Notes: a model not told the origin generated them from the sequence alone. Shown: positions 16,313 to 24,892, counted from the stretch's first letter. The stretch: 52,620 bases of DNA from Bordetella parapertussis (GCA_945875935.1 CAMCNE010000004.1:1-52620); one strand, 5' to 3'. Numbers and translations: made by a program.

Positions 16313-17542
16313 ATGAGCTCTACCACCCTGACATCGAACGCCTTGCCTGCCTCGGCACCCGCGACCGCGCGGGCGGTATTCCGCCTGCTGAAGAACCTGC
16401 ACCATGGCGCACTGGATGTGCAACTGCCCGACGGCAGCATGATGCATTTCGGCCATGCTAACGACGGTGACCCCCGTGCCGCGTTGCGCATGCTCAACTG
16501 GAACGTGTGCAGCGCGACCATGCGATCGGGCGACATCGGCTTTGCCGAGACCTACATCGCTGGCGACTGGAGCTCACCCGACCCGACCGCGCTGATCAAG
16601 CTGATGCTGGCCAACAGCGCTGATGTCGAGTCGCTGGTCTACGGCACCTGGTGGGGCGCACTGGTTTATCGCGTCAAGCACTGGCTGAACCGCAATTCGC
16701 GCTCGGGCAGCAAGAAGAACATCCACGCCCACTACGACCTGGGCAATGACTTCTATCGGCTGTGGCTGGACCCCACGATGAATTACTCGAGCGCCTGGTT
16801 CGAAGGCGACCGCAGCCGCCCGCTGGCCGAAGCGCAATGGTCCAAGGTGCGCCGCGCGCTGCTCGAGTGCGAGGTGAAGCCCGGCGACCGGGTGCTGGAG
16901 GTCGGTTGCGGCTGGGGCGCGCTGGCCGAGTGCGCGGCGCGGGATTTCGGCGCCACGGTCACCGGCGTCACGCTGTCAAGCGAGCAGCTCGCATGGGCAC
17001 AAGAGCGGCTGTCTGGCGCCGGGCTGGCGGGCGATCTGCGGCTGCAGGACTACCGCGACTTGAAGATCGGTGCTGGCGAGGGCCCCTACGACGCCATTGC
17101 CTCGATCGAGATGTTCGAAGCGGTCGGCCGCGAGTACTGGCCCAGCTTCTTCCAGACCCTCAAGTCACAGCTCAAGCCTGGCGGCAAGGCCTGCGTGCAA
17201 AGCATCGTGATCCGCGACGACATGTTCGAGCGCTACGCCAACTCGACCGACTTCATCCAGCAGTACATCTTCCCCGGCGGCATGCTGCCCAGCCCGGCCG
17301 AATTTCGAAAGGCCGCGCAGCGTGCCGGCCTGCGCGTGGTCAACGAGCTGGCTTTCGGACTTGACTACGCTGAAACCCTGCGGCGCTGGCGCGAACGCTT
17401 CCTGAGCCAGGACACCACGGTGCGCAAGCTCGGCTTCGACACCCGCTTCATGCGAATCTGGGAGTTCTATCTGGCCTACTGCGAAGCCGCCTTTGCGATG
17501 GGCAACACCGACGTCATGCAGTTCACGCTGCAGCACGACTGA
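16313..17542 (+). CDS. Cyclopropane-fatty-acyl-phospholipid synthase family methyltransferase
   Basis: The 409-residue protein has an N-terminal lipid-binding region, the Cfa signature HAHYDLGNDFYRLWLDPTMN at about residues 138-157, SAM motif I LEVGCGWGALAE at 195-206 and the C-terminal YLAYCEAAF block. It transfers a methyl group from SAM onto a double bond of a membrane phospholipid acyl chain. The product could be a cyclopropane ring (Cfa) or a methylated acyl chain, as for the UfaM-type methylase of furan fatty acids. Sequence alone does not decide. It follows DUF1365 after 49 bases and precedes the chalcone-isomerase-like gene by one base, so it is mid-operon. Confidence 0.9.
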   Translation: MSSTTLTSNALPASAPATARAVFRLLKNLHHGALDVQLPDGSMMHFGHANDGDPRAALRMLNWNVCSATMRSGDIGFAETYIAGDWSSPDPTALIKLMLANSADVESLVYGTWWGALVYRVKHWLNRNSRSGSKKNIHAHYDLGNDFYRLWLDPTMNYSSAWFEGDRSRPLAEAQWSKVRRALLECEVKPGDRVLEVGCGWGALAECAARDFGATVTGVTLSSEQLAWAQERLSGAGLAGDLRLQDYRDLKIGAGEGPYDAIASIEMFEAVGREYWPSFFQTLKSQLKPGGKACVQSIVIRDDMFERYANSTDFIQQYIFPGGMLPSPAEFRKAAQRAGLRVVNELAFGLDYAETLRRWRERFLSQDTTVRKLGFDTRFMRIWEFYLAYCEAAFAMGNTDVMQFTLQHD

Positions 17543-17543
17543 C

Positions 17544-18137
17544 ATGCGCGTGCTGTCGCGTCGAGCCGCGCTTCGGGCCCTGACCTGTTCGATGGCCGCG
17601 GCGGCGCTGCCGCAAGCCTTGGCCAGTGCAGGATCGGGCGCGCGCGCACTGACCACACCTCCGACCGAGGTGCTGCGCGAGTTGCCCGATGCGCGCCTTT
17701 ACGGCAGCGGCCGCCTGCGGCGTTACTTTTTTCATGTGTACGACGCCAGGCTGTGGACGCAGCCCGGGTTCGAGATCGCGCGTTTTTCGCAGCTGCCTCT
17801 GGCGCTTGAGCTGCAGTACGGTCGCGAGCTTGTGGGCTCGCTGATCGCCGAGCGCTCCATCGAGGAAATGCAGCGCGCCGCAGAAATCACCCCCGCTCAG
17901 CAGCGCGTCTGGCTGGCGGCCATGCAACGCTGCTTCCCCGACGTGGTCGAGGGCGACCGAATGACCGGTGTGCAACTGCCGGGCACGGCTGCGCGATTTT
18001 TTGTCAATGGGGCTTTCGTCGGAGAGGTCCGTGATGCCGAATTCACGCGGCTGTTTTTCGGCATCTGGCTGGCACCGACCACCTCGGAGCCCGAGTTGCG
18101 AGCGGCCTTGCTGGCCGGCGCGCGGGGTGGCTCGTGA
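17544..18137 (+). CDS. Chalcone-isomerase-like exported protein
   Basis: The product is 197 residues. The N-terminus SRRAALRALTCSMAAAALPQALA has a twin-arginine-like pair and a hydrophobic stretch, so export (possibly by Tat) is likely. The mature part contains the chalcone-isomerase-like pattern LYGSGRLRRYFFHVYDARLW, then F-x-x-L-P-L-A-L-E-L-x-Y and a final FFGIWLAP. Bacterial members do not act on chalcones; the fold is also known from fatty-acid-binding proteins, so lipid or isoprenoid handling is an inference. ATG 17544 comes one base after the methyltransferase stop, and its stop overlaps the GTG of the MFS gene. The longer reading from 17493 lies inside the upstream gene and is rejected. 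Confidence 0.8.
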   Translation: MRVLSRRAALRALTCSMAAAALPQALASAGSGARALTTPPTEVLRELPDARLYGSGRLRRYFFHVYDARLWTQPGFEIARFSQLPLALELQYGRELVGSLIAERSIEEMQRAAEITPAQQRVWLAAMQRCFPDVVEGDRMTGVQLPGTAARFFVNGAFVGEVRDAEFTRLFFGIWLAPTTSEPELRAALLAGARGGS

Positions 18138-19462
18138 GCAAGCCCGCGGCCCTGGCCACGAACCCCTCGGACGCACCGGCTGGCTCGGCCGGCGAGCGGC
18201 CGGTTCTCGACGCCCTCGTGGGGTGGCGCTCGGGGGTCAGCTATGGCGCGCTAGGCCTGCCGCTGGCCTTCGTGGCGCTGCCGCTTTATGTCGTGCTGCC
18301 CAACCACTACGCTGTGGAATTCGGCGTCCCGCTGGCCGCTCTGGGCGGGGTGCTGCTGGGTGCACGCTTGCTCGACGCCGTGGCCGACCCCTTGATCGGA
18401 CGCGCAGCCGATGGTTGGCTTGCCGCGGGCGCTCATCGCGCCTGGTGGGCCATGGCGATGGCAGCCACCTTGCTCGCGGTCGGCTTCGCGGCGCTGTTTT
18501 TTCCCCCGGTCAGCGGCACAACGGCACTGCTGGCCTGGTGTGCCGGCACGCTGGCTGTGACCTACCTGGGCTACAGCGTGGTGACGGTGGCCCATCAATC
18601 ATGGGGTGCGCGTCTGGGTGGCAACGCCCGACAACAAGCGGGCATCGTCGCGTGGCGCGAGGGACTCGCGCTGGCCGGCGTTCTGGTGGCCAGTGTGTTG
18701 CCGTCCATGGCGGGTCTGCCGGTCACCACGGTGGTGTTCACCGTGCTGCTGATCGCGGGAATGGTGTTTTTGCGCGGGGCGAGCCGGCCGGCAGCCTCTG
18801 ACGGCCCGCCACAGCGCTTTTCGCTGGCGCTGCCCTTTGGCACCCCGGCGTTCAGACGGCTGCTGACGGTCTACCTGATCAACGGCATTGCCAGCGCGGT
18901 ACCGGCCACACTGGTGCTGTTTTTCATTCGCGATCGCCTGCAGGCGCCTGAATACGAGGCGCTTTTTCTGGCGAGCTACTTCGCGATGGGGGCGCTGTCG
19001 ATTCCGCTGTGGGTGCGCTCGGTGAATCTGCTGGGTCTGGAGCGGGCCTGGCTGGCCAGCATGGGTCTGGCGATCACCGTGTTCGTCTGGGCCAGCGGCC
19101 TGGGTGCCGGAGACATCGTGGCCTTCACCATCGTGTGCGGGCTCAGCGGCTTTAGCCTGGGCGCAGACCTGACGCTGCCGAGTGCCCTTTTGGCTGGCGT
19201 GATTCAGCGGGCGGGACACGGCGAGCAATCCGAGGGCGCTTACTTCGGTTGGTGGCATTTCGCCACCAAGCTCAATCTGGCGCTGGCTGCCGGCATTGCG
19301 CTGCCGGCGCTGTCGTGGTTCGGCTACTCGCCGGGCAGCCACAGCGAACAGGCACTGCAAGCATTGACCGCTGCCTATTGCCTTTTACCCTGCGCGCTGA
19401 AACTCGCTGCCGCAGCACTGCTTTACGTTTTGCTGATCCGACCACTGCGGGAGCCCCGATGA
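18134..19462 (+). CDS. MFS transporter, GPH/MFS_2-like
   Basis: The 442-residue protein has about twelve hydrophobic segments starting near residue 38 (SYGALGLPLAFVALPLYVVL). The loop motif DAVADPLIGRAADG matches the D-P-x-x-G-x-x-(S/A)-D signature of the glycoside-pentoside-hexuronide/MFS_2 group, which also includes lysophospholipid carriers. Start GTG 18134 overlaps the upstream stop. In the singlet-oxygen/Cfa clusters of other proteobacteria a GPH-type carrier occupies the same position, so it probably moves a lipid-related compound rather than a sugar; that is inference. Its TGA overlaps the ATG of the DUF3833 lipoprotein. Confidence 0.85.
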   Translation: MSKPAALATNPSDAPAGSAGERPVLDALVGWRSGVSYGALGLPLAFVALPLYVVLPNHYAVEFGVPLAALGGVLLGARLLDAVADPLIGRAADGWLAAGAHRAWWAMAMAATLLAVGFAALFFPPVSGTTALLAWCAGTLAVTYLGYSVVTVAHQSWGARLGGNARQQAGIVAWREGLALAGVLVASVLPSMAGLPVTTVVFTVLLIAGMVFLRGASRPAASDGPPQRFSLALPFGTPAFRRLLTVYLINGIASAVPATLVLFFIRDRLQAPEYEALFLASYFAMGALSIPLWVRSVNLLGLERAWLASMGLAITVFVWASGLGAGDIVAFTIVCGLSGFSLGADLTLPSALLAGVIQRAGHGEQSEGAYFGWWHFATKLNLALAAGIALPALSWFGYSPGSHSEQALQALTAAYCLLPCALKLAAAALLYVLLIRPLREPR

Positions 19463-19992
19463 AAACACGTTTGATCCTGAGCCTTGCGTTGGCTGCCAGT
19501 TTTCTGCTGACCAGTTGCGCCTCGCCCACCACCGCCGACTACGCAGTCGAAAAGCCGGCGCTCGATTTGAAAACCTATTTCAACGGCGACCTCACCGCGC
19601 ACGGCATGTTCAGCGACCGCTCAGGCAAGGTGGTTCGCCGCTTCGTCGTGACGATGAAGTGCTCCTGGCAAGGCAGCGACGGTGTGCTCGATGAGAGCTT
19701 TGTCTACAGCGATGGCGAGAAGCAGCGCCGTGTGTGGCGCCTGAAGCAACTCGCCGATGGAAGCTACACCGGGGTCGCTGATGACGTGGTGGGCGAGGCG
19801 AAGGGCCAAAGCGCGGGCAATGCATTCCAGTGGAGTTACACGCTTCGGCTGCCCGTTGACGGCAAGACCTACGAGGTCCAGTTCGACGACTGGATGTACC
19901 TGATCGACGAACACGTGATGCTCAACAAGGCGGTGATGAGCAAGTTCGGGCTGCGTCTGGGCGAGGTCACGCTGGCCTTTCACAAACCATGA
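19459..19992 (+). CDS. DUF3833 lipoprotein
   Basis: The 177-residue protein has a lipoprotein signal: MKTRLILSLALAASFLLTSC, with the lipobox Cys at residue 20. The mature part shows the DUF3833 pattern FNGDLTAHGMFSDRSGKVVRRF, then W-x-L-x-x-L-x-x-G-x-Y-x-G-x-A-x-D-V-V-G-x-A and a terminal segment VMLNKAVMSKFGLRLGEVTL. Its function is unknown. Start ATG 19459 overlaps the MFS stop (ATGA), and a longer reading upstream lies inside the MFS gene. The protein is expected to be anchored in the periplasm or outer membrane, and the operon suggests a part in lipid modification or trafficking. Confidence 0.88.
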   Translation: MKTRLILSLALAASFLLTSCASPTTADYAVEKPALDLKTYFNGDLTAHGMFSDRSGKVVRRFVVTMKCSWQGSDGVLDESFVYSDGEKQRRVWRLKQLADGSYTGVADDVVGEAKGQSAGNAFQWSYTLRLPVDGKTYEVQFDDWMYLIDEHVMLNKAVMSKFGLRLGEVTLAFHKP

Positions 19993-20020
19993 CAGCGCCT
20001 GCGTTGCGCCGGGTCTGACC

Positions 20021-20794
20021 ATGCCGCTGAACGCACCTGTCAGCGACTGGAGCGGCCGCGTGGTGTGGCTGGTCGGCGCCTCGAGCGGCATCGGCCTGGC
20101 CACCGCCAAACTGCTGCACGCGAATGGCGCGAAAGTGGTGGTCTCGGCTCGCAACGCTGTCGCGCTGGCCGAGTTCGAGTCGGCTCATGCCGGCAGCCTG
20201 GGCCTCGCGCTCGATGCGACCGATCGCGATGTCATGCGCAGCGCGGCACGGCGCATCGTGGATCAATTCGGTCGCATCGACCTGGCCTTTTACTGCGCCG
20301 GCTACTACAAGCCGCTGCGCGCCACGGCCTTCGACCTCGAAGAAATGCTTCGCCACGAGCAGGTCAACTATGTTGGCGCGCTCTACATGCTTGATGCGGT
20401 GCTGCCTGTCTTGCTGAGCCAACGATCGGGTCACATCAGTCTGGTGTCGAGCGTGGCCGGCTACCGCGGTCTGCCGAATTCACTGGCCTACGGACCCACC
20501 AAGGCCGCGCTGATCAATCTGGCGCAAGCGCTCTACCTCGATGTGCAACCTTCGGGTCTGGGGGTGTCGGTGATCAACCCCGGCTTCGTTGAAACGCCGC
20601 TGACTGCGCAAAACGAGTTCAAGATGCCCGCGCTCATCCAGCCTGAAGAAGCTGCGCGCGAAATTCTGGCCGGCTGGGCGGCGGGTGCTTTTGAGATTCA
20701 CTTCCCGAAGCGCTTTTCGCGGTTTCTGAAGCTGCTCGGGCTGCTGGGCGACGGGCTTTACTTCAAGGTGATCCGTCGTGTCACCGGACTTTGA
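20021..20794 (+). CDS. SDR family oxidoreductase
   Basis: This is a 257-residue classical short-chain dehydrogenase. It has the cofactor motif GASSGIG at residues 19-25, the catalytic Ser at S143/S144 in LVSSVAGYRG, and Y157-x-x-x-K161 in YGPTK. The C-terminus (FSRFLKLLGLLGDGLYFKVI) is hydrophobic and could associate with membrane. The NAD(P)H substrate is unknown. It is placed after the DUF3833 lipoprotein with 28 bases between, and overlaps the NTF2-like gene by 17 bases. The same family occurs in the corresponding Rhodobacter and Vibrio clusters, so an oxidised acyl or aldehyde substrate is a reasonable guess. Confidence 0.88.
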   Translation: MPLNAPVSDWSGRVVWLVGASSGIGLATAKLLHANGAKVVVSARNAVALAEFESAHAGSLGLALDATDRDVMRSAARRIVDQFGRIDLAFYCAGYYKPLRATAFDLEEMLRHEQVNYVGALYMLDAVLPVLLSQRSGHISLVSSVAGYRGLPNSLAYGPTKAALINLAQALYLDVQPSGLGVSVINPGFVETPLTAQNEFKMPALIQPEEAAREILAGWAAGAFEIHFPKRFSRFLKLLGLLGDGLYFKVIRRVTGL

Positions 20795-21257
20795 GGAGCG
20801 AGCATTGGACCCGGTGTATCCATCACGCTGCAGCGATGCCCGCGTGGCGCGCATCGTCGAGGCCTTCGAGGCGCTGACACCGGCCGATGTGGCTCGCATG
20901 GGTGAGTTCTATGCGGCCGACGCGGTGTTCAAGGACCCTTTCAACGAAGTGCGCGGCGTGCGCGAAATCGAGCGCATCTTCAGCCACATGTACGTGGCCC
21001 TGGACGCTCCGTACTTCGTCGTCAAGGACGTGCTGGTGCAAGGCGACCAGTGTTTTTTGAGCTGGGATTTCTGCTTTCGCTTTCGCCGTTTCAGCAGTGA
21101 ATTGCAAACGGTGCGCGGTGCGTCTCACCTCAAGCTCAACGAGCACGGGCTTATCACGCTGCACCGCGATTACTGGGACGCGGCCGAAGAGCTTTACGAA
21201 AAACTGCCCGGCGTCGGCGCGCTGATGCGCTGGCTCAAGCGGCGGGCGAATTCCTGA
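20778..21257 (+). CDS. SnoaL/NTF2-like protein
   Basis: The 159-residue protein has a SnoaL-like cone fold pattern: an N-terminal helix VARIVEAFEALTPADVARMGEFYA, then AVFKDPFNEVRG, a strand FLSWDFCFRF, and HRDYWDAAEELYEKLP near the end. Start GTG 20778 lies inside the SDR coding end, so the two are coupled. A later start is possible but would cut the first helix. The fold binds small hydrophobic molecules, and members act as isomerases, cyclases or partner proteins. No catalytic residue can be named confidently. It is the last gene of the rightward arm and converges on the MFS exporter with a 23-base overlap. Confidence 0.8.
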   Translation: MSPDFEERALDPVYPSRCSDARVARIVEAFEALTPADVARMGEFYAADAVFKDPFNEVRGVREIERIFSHMYVALDAPYFVVKDVLVQGDQCFLSWDFCFRFRRFSSELQTVRGASHLKLNEHGLITLHRDYWDAAEELYEKLPGVGALMRWLKRRANS

Positions 21258-22419
21258 TGGGGCCGCGGTAACCGATGCCCGACGAAAAGCGGCGCGACAC
21301 CAGCAAAACGGCCACCGACAACCCGCTCAGCCAGGCCGACTGACCGGCAACGCCAAACAAATCGAACATCAGGCCGCTGAACGACGGGCCGATCGCGCCA
21401 CCGACGGTGTAGCCGGTGATCATCGCGGCGGTGCCCGTGATGGCCGACGAAGCAGCGAACTCATGTGCCACGCGGATCATCGTCAGCGTGTAGAGCACCG
21501 AGCCCACCGCACCCCAGACGAAAGCGCAGACCCAAAGCAAAGGCAGCCATGCCGGCACCAGCAACAGGGTCAGAGAAGCGGCCAGCAACAGGCCGCCCGC
21601 CAAACCAAAGACACGGCGCGGCGAGACATGGTCGGACAGCCAGCCGCAGGGATACTGAAGACAAAAGCCGCCCACGCCCAGCATGCCAGCGACGGATGAA
21701 GACGCCGCCAGCGACAAGCCGGACTGCGAGCCATAAGCCGCCGTGATCGAGCCCAGACCCGCGTCGAACACACCGCCCACAAAGGCCACGGCCACCAGTC
21801 CGGGAACGCTGCACATGGTGGCCCACAGACCGGCGGGAACAGCATCGGCGTGGCTCGCGCGCAGCGCGCCGACTCGCGGCCCCAGCGTGATCATCAGGCC
21901 CACGGCGGGCATCGCGGCCGCCAGCAACGTCAACACGCGCGGCGACAGCAGCAGCAGTCCCGGCAGGAACGGACCCAAAGCCGTGGCAGCGCCGAGCGCG
22001 GTCTGGTAGAGGCCTGTCAAGCGTCCTCGCCGCTCCTGCGGCAAGTTGTGCACGAGCATGGCCTCGGTTCCATTCCAGGCCGCAGCCGCGCCGATGCCCC
22101 CCATGATGGCCAGGGCGCACCACAGCGTGTAGTTGTCGGTGAGCGCATAGCCGACGATGCCCAGCCCCTCGAGAGCCAGCCCGCAGCGGTAGGCCACGGC
22201 CACGCCGAGGCGGTCGAAAACCCAGGGCATCAGCGGCACCATCAATGCAATGCTCAAAAAGGGCAGCATGGCAAACAGGCCGATGGCCGAGGCGCTTTCG
22301 CCAGCCGTTTGCAGCCGCACCGCCAGCACGGGCGTGATGAGTGAAAACGACAGCACCATCAGCGTGGTGGCGCAGGCCACGCGAAACAGGGCCTTCAAGG
22401 CCGGGGGGGACTCAGTCAC
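21235..22419 (-). CDS. MFS transporter, YcaD/YfkF-like
   Basis: The 394-residue protein has about twelve hydrophobic segments. It shows the first-loop motif PWVFDRLGVAVAYRCG, a central QERRGRLTGLYQTALGAATALGPFLPG block and a second-half LSDHVSPRRVFGLAG loop. This resembles small-molecule exporters of the DHA-type MFS group; no substrate can be given. Start is GTG 22419, overlapping the stop of the small ORF upstream (GTGA), so it is the third gene of a corA-small protein-MFS operon. It converges on the NTF2-like gene. Confidence 0.82.
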   Translation of the reverse strand: MTESPPALKALFRVACATTLMVLSFSLITPVLAVRLQTAGESASAIGLFAMLPFLSIALMVPLMPWVFDRLGVAVAYRCGLALEGLGIVGYALTDNYTLWCALAIMGGIGAAAAWNGTEAMLVHNLPQERRGRLTGLYQTALGAATALGPFLPGLLLLSPRVLTLLAAAMPAVGLMITLGPRVGALRASHADAVPAGLWATMCSVPGLVAVAFVGGVFDAGLGSITAAYGSQSGLSLAASSSVAGMLGVGGFCLQYPCGWLSDHVSPRRVFGLAGGLLLAASLTLLLVPAWLPLLWVCAFVWGAVGSVLYTLTMIRVAHEFAASSAITGTAAMITGYTVGGAIGPSFSGLMFDLFGVAGQSAWLSGLSVAVLLVSRRFSSGIGYRGPIRNSPAA

Positions 22420-22568
22420 CGCACGGGTTTTTCGTCAAAGACACAGTCTCCGTGGACCCAGTTGCCGCTCATGTCGGAACACACCGCCTGCGCATGCAAG
22501 ACCTTGAAGCAGAAGACCGCCACGATCACGACCAGACCGGCCAGCGCCACCATCCACTTGTCATCCAT
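22416..22568 (-). CDS. Small single-pass membrane protein (50 residues)
   Basis: A short frame from ATG 22568 to TGA 22416 encodes MDDKWMVALAGLVVIVAVFC and onward. It has one hydrophobic helix at residues 6-23, then a soluble tail with Cys30 in AVCSDMSGNW and Cys42 in GDCVFDEKP. The two tail Cys could form a disulfide or bind metal. It begins 35 bases after the corA stop and its stop overlaps the GTG of the MFS gene (GTGA), the signature of a real coupled gene. No family was recognised. Context suggests a partner of CorA or of the MFS protein, but this is inference. Confidence 0.7.
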   Translation of the reverse strand: MDDKWMVALAGLVVIVAVFCFKVLHAQAVCSDMSGNWVHGDCVFDEKPVR

Positions 22569-22603
22569 GGGCTCAGCCTGCCGCATCAATCAATGTCGCG
22601 CGC

Positions 22604-23563
22604 TCACAGCCATCCCTTGCGCCGGAAATACAGGAAAGGCACGACGACCGAGGCGACCATCAAGGCAATCGCAAAGGGGTAGCCATACGGCCAGCGCAAC
22701 TCGGGCATGACTTCAAAGTTCATGCCGTAGATGCTGGCGATCAGGGTCGGCGGCAGCAAGCCCACGCTGGCCACCGAGAACAGCTTGATGATCTGGTTCT
22801 GGTTGATGTTGATGAAGCCGACCGTGGCGTTCATCAGGAAGTTGATCTTGTCGAACAGAAAGGTCGTGTGACTGTCGAGCGAGTCGATGTCGCGCATGAT
22901 CTGCCGGGCTTCTTCGAACTGCTCGGCGTTGAGCAACCGGCTGCGCATCATGAAGCTGATGGCGCGGCGCGTGTCCATCACATTGCGGCGAATGCGCCCG
23001 TTGAGGTCTTCTTCCTTGGCGATGGCCGACAGCGCCTCGGCCGCGGCCGCGTCATTCACGTCTTGCTTGAGCACGCGCTGACTCACCAACTCGAGCGCGT
23101 CATAGATGCCCTCGAGCGAGTCTGCGCTGTACTCGGCGTCGGCGTCGTAGAGCTTGAGCAGCACGTCCTTGGCATCCTCAATGAGTGCCGGAATGCGCCG
23201 CGCGCGCAGGCGCAGCAGGCGGAACACCGGCAGCTCCTCGTCGTGGATCGAAAACAGCACGTTGCGAAACAGGATGAAGGCCACGCGCACGTTGCGCGGG
23301 TTTTCATCGTCGTCGATCAGGAAATCGCTTCGGATGTGCAACTCGCCGTTGTCTTCTTCGTAGAAGCGAGCCGACTCTTCCAGATCGTCATCGACCGCAT
23401 CGTCGGGAATGGTCACGCCGAAGTGCTTGGCAATCCAGCCTTTTTCTTCAGGTGTGGGCGCATCGAGATCGACCCACACCGGCTGCACATGGGCCAATGC
23501 ATCGAGGCTTTCGATTTCTTCCTGCACCAGCCGACCGTGGGCCAACGAAAAGACATTGAGCAT
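22604..23563 (-). CDS. corA: CorA magnesium/cobalt transporter
   Basis: The 319-residue protein has the CorA architecture: a large acidic cytoplasmic domain (DAVDDDLEESARFYEED), a long helix, and two C-terminal membrane helices. The ion-selectivity signature YGMNFEVMPEL lies in the loop between them, and the protein ends in a basic RRKGWL tail. It takes up Mg2+ as a pentamer. It leads the corA-small protein-MFS set. A 273-base gap separates it from the divergent hpf and must hold both promoters. Confidence 0.95.
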   Translation of the reverse strand: MLNVFSLAHGRLVQEEIESLDALAHVQPVWVDLDAPTPEEKGWIAKHFGVTIPDDAVDDDLEESARFYEEDNGELHIRSDFLIDDDENPRNVRVAFILFRNVLFSIHDEELPVFRLLRLRARRIPALIEDAKDVLLKLYDADAEYSADSLEGIYDALELVSQRVLKQDVNDAAAAEALSAIAKEEDLNGRIRRNVMDTRRAISFMMRSRLLNAEQFEEARQIMRDIDSLDSHTTFLFDKINFLMNATVGFININQNQIIKLFSVASVGLLPPTLIASIYGMNFEVMPELRWPYGYPFAIALMVASVVVPFLYFRRKGWL

Positions 23564-23836
23564 GCGAACTCCAGCAAACCCCGCTCGCGCCAGGGTGGGG
23601 ATGTCTATCGGGAAATCAGCCGGTCAAAACCCAAAAATTATCGCACCGGGTGGTGCCGCAGCAGGGGTCGCGGTCGTTGTGCACGAACCTCGACAGGGCT
23701 GTTGACGCCACCGGCTTGCCAGCCGGCAAGTTCAGGAGCAAGATGGCTTCGCGGTTGGCCGAAGTTGTCCACCACGCGACAGCATCCCGACCGCTCGAGG
23801 AGTTATTTGTCTGTCATCCCTGCAAAAGGAGTTCAC

Positions 23837-24178
23837 ATGAACTTGACCATCAGCGGCCACCATCTCGACATCACTGCGGCATTGAGGGAATACGTGCTCA
23901 CCAAGCTGGAGCGCATCACGCGCCACTTTGATCAAGTGGTGGATATCAACGTCCTGTTGTCGGTAGAAAAGCCCAGCGAAAAGGCCCTTCGGCAACGCGC
24001 CGAGGTCACGCTGCACGTGAAGGGCAAGGACATCTTCGTGGAGCAAGCGGCTGAGGACATGTACTCAGCCGTCGATCAGTTGATGGACAAACTGGACCGC
24101 CAGGTCTGCCGTCACAAAGCCAAGATGCAGGACTATCACCACGTGGCCGCCAAGCGGCTGGATGCAGCAGCGCCCTGA
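23837..24178 (+). CDS. hpf: Ribosome hibernation promoting factor, short form
   Basis: The 113-residue protein begins MNLTISGHHLDITAALREYV, and the family ending HKAKMQDYHHVAAK is clear. It binds the 30S decoding region and stabilises inactive ribosomes in stationary phase. ATG 23837 has a good ribosome binding site, AAGGAG at 23826-23831. In most proteobacteria hpf follows rpoN and precedes ptsN. Here rpoN is absent and corA lies upstream, but ptsN and hprK still follow, so the PTS-Ntr link is kept. A strong terminator stands right after the gene. Confidence 0.93.
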   Translation: MNLTISGHHLDITAALREYVLTKLERITRHFDQVVDINVLLSVEKPSEKALRQRAEVTLHVKGKDIFVEQAAEDMYSAVDQLMDKLDRQVCRHKAKMQDYHHVAAKRLDAAAP

Positions 24179-24206
24179 AGGCTCGGCGTATTTTTTGCAA
24201 GTTCAC

Positions 24207-24231
24207 AAAGCGGCCCGCGGGCCGCTTTTTT
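24207..24231 (+). terminator. Rho-independent terminator after hpf
   Basis: A perfect G/C-rich palindrome (GCGGCCCG then CGGGCCGC, 24210-24225) is flanked by AAA before and six T after (24226-24231). It lies 30 bases after the hpf stop and is the clearest intrinsic terminator in the window. The following 190 bases up to ptsN contain no gene and must include the ptsN promoter. Confidence 0.85.
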
Positions 24232-24421
24232 GTGCCCGTCGCAACATCCTGCAAGGCGCGAGTTCACTGGCATTGCTGCGACGCAGCAGCCTGTGCACAA
24301 TGAACTGCTTGACGTTCCCCAACTCCTCGGGGGACAGTTGCCGGGTTTTATCCGTCCTGTGTTTTGGCTTAACGAAAGTGGGCATCGAGGCTGACGCCGA
24401 AGTTGCCGCTTGCACTGCCCG

Positions 24422-24892
24422 ATGAATCGTCTCGCCGCCATCCTTCCTGTGAGCAACGTGCTGGTCGATGTGGACGCCAGCAGCAAGAAACGCGTGTTCG
24501 AGCAAGCTGGGTTGCTGTTTGAAAACCAGCACGCGATCGCGCGATCCACGGTGTCGGACAACCTGTTTGCTCGCGAACGGCTGGGCTCCACCGGGCTGGG
24601 TCATGGCGTGGCGATTCCCCATGGTCGCATCAAGGGCCTGAAGAACCCCTTGGCGGCTGTGGCGCGGGTTCAGCAGCCCATCGCCTTTGATGCGCCGGAT
24701 GACGAACCCGTCTCGCTGTTGATCTTCCTGCTGGTGCCAGAAGCCGCCACGCAGCGGCATCTGGAAATCCTGTCGGAAATCGCCGAGATGCTCAGCGACC
24801 GGGAGTTGCGTGAACGACTGAAAACCGAGGTCGATGCGGCCAAGGTGCATGAGTTGATCTCCAACTGGGAACCCGTGAAATCCGCCGCATGA
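24422..24892 (+). CDS. ptsN: PTS IIA-like nitrogen regulatory protein
   Basis: This is a 156-residue EIIA-Ntr domain from ATG 24422. The phosphorylated His is H67 in GHGVAIPHGR, and LLIFLLVPEAATQRHLEIL is the usual central segment. It receives phosphate from NPr and EI-Ntr and regulates potassium, nitrogen and cell-envelope functions rather than transporting sugar. The start at 24410 would only add MHCP. It sits 60 bases upstream of hprK. The combination without any sugar permease is common in Burkholderiales. Confidence 0.93.
   Translation: MNRLAAILPVSNVLVDVDASSKKRVFEQAGLLFENQHAIARSTVSDNLFARERLGSTGLGHGVAIPHGRIKGLKNPLAAVARVQQPIAFDAPDDEPVSLLIFLLVPEAATQRHLEILSEIAEMLSDRELRERLKTEVDAAKVHELISNWEPVKSAA

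Noticed and set aside
22868..23836. Upstream extension of hpf to 22868
   Set aside because: It would run antisense through most of corA; the AAGGAG site and the conserved MNLTISG start fix the hpf start at 23837.
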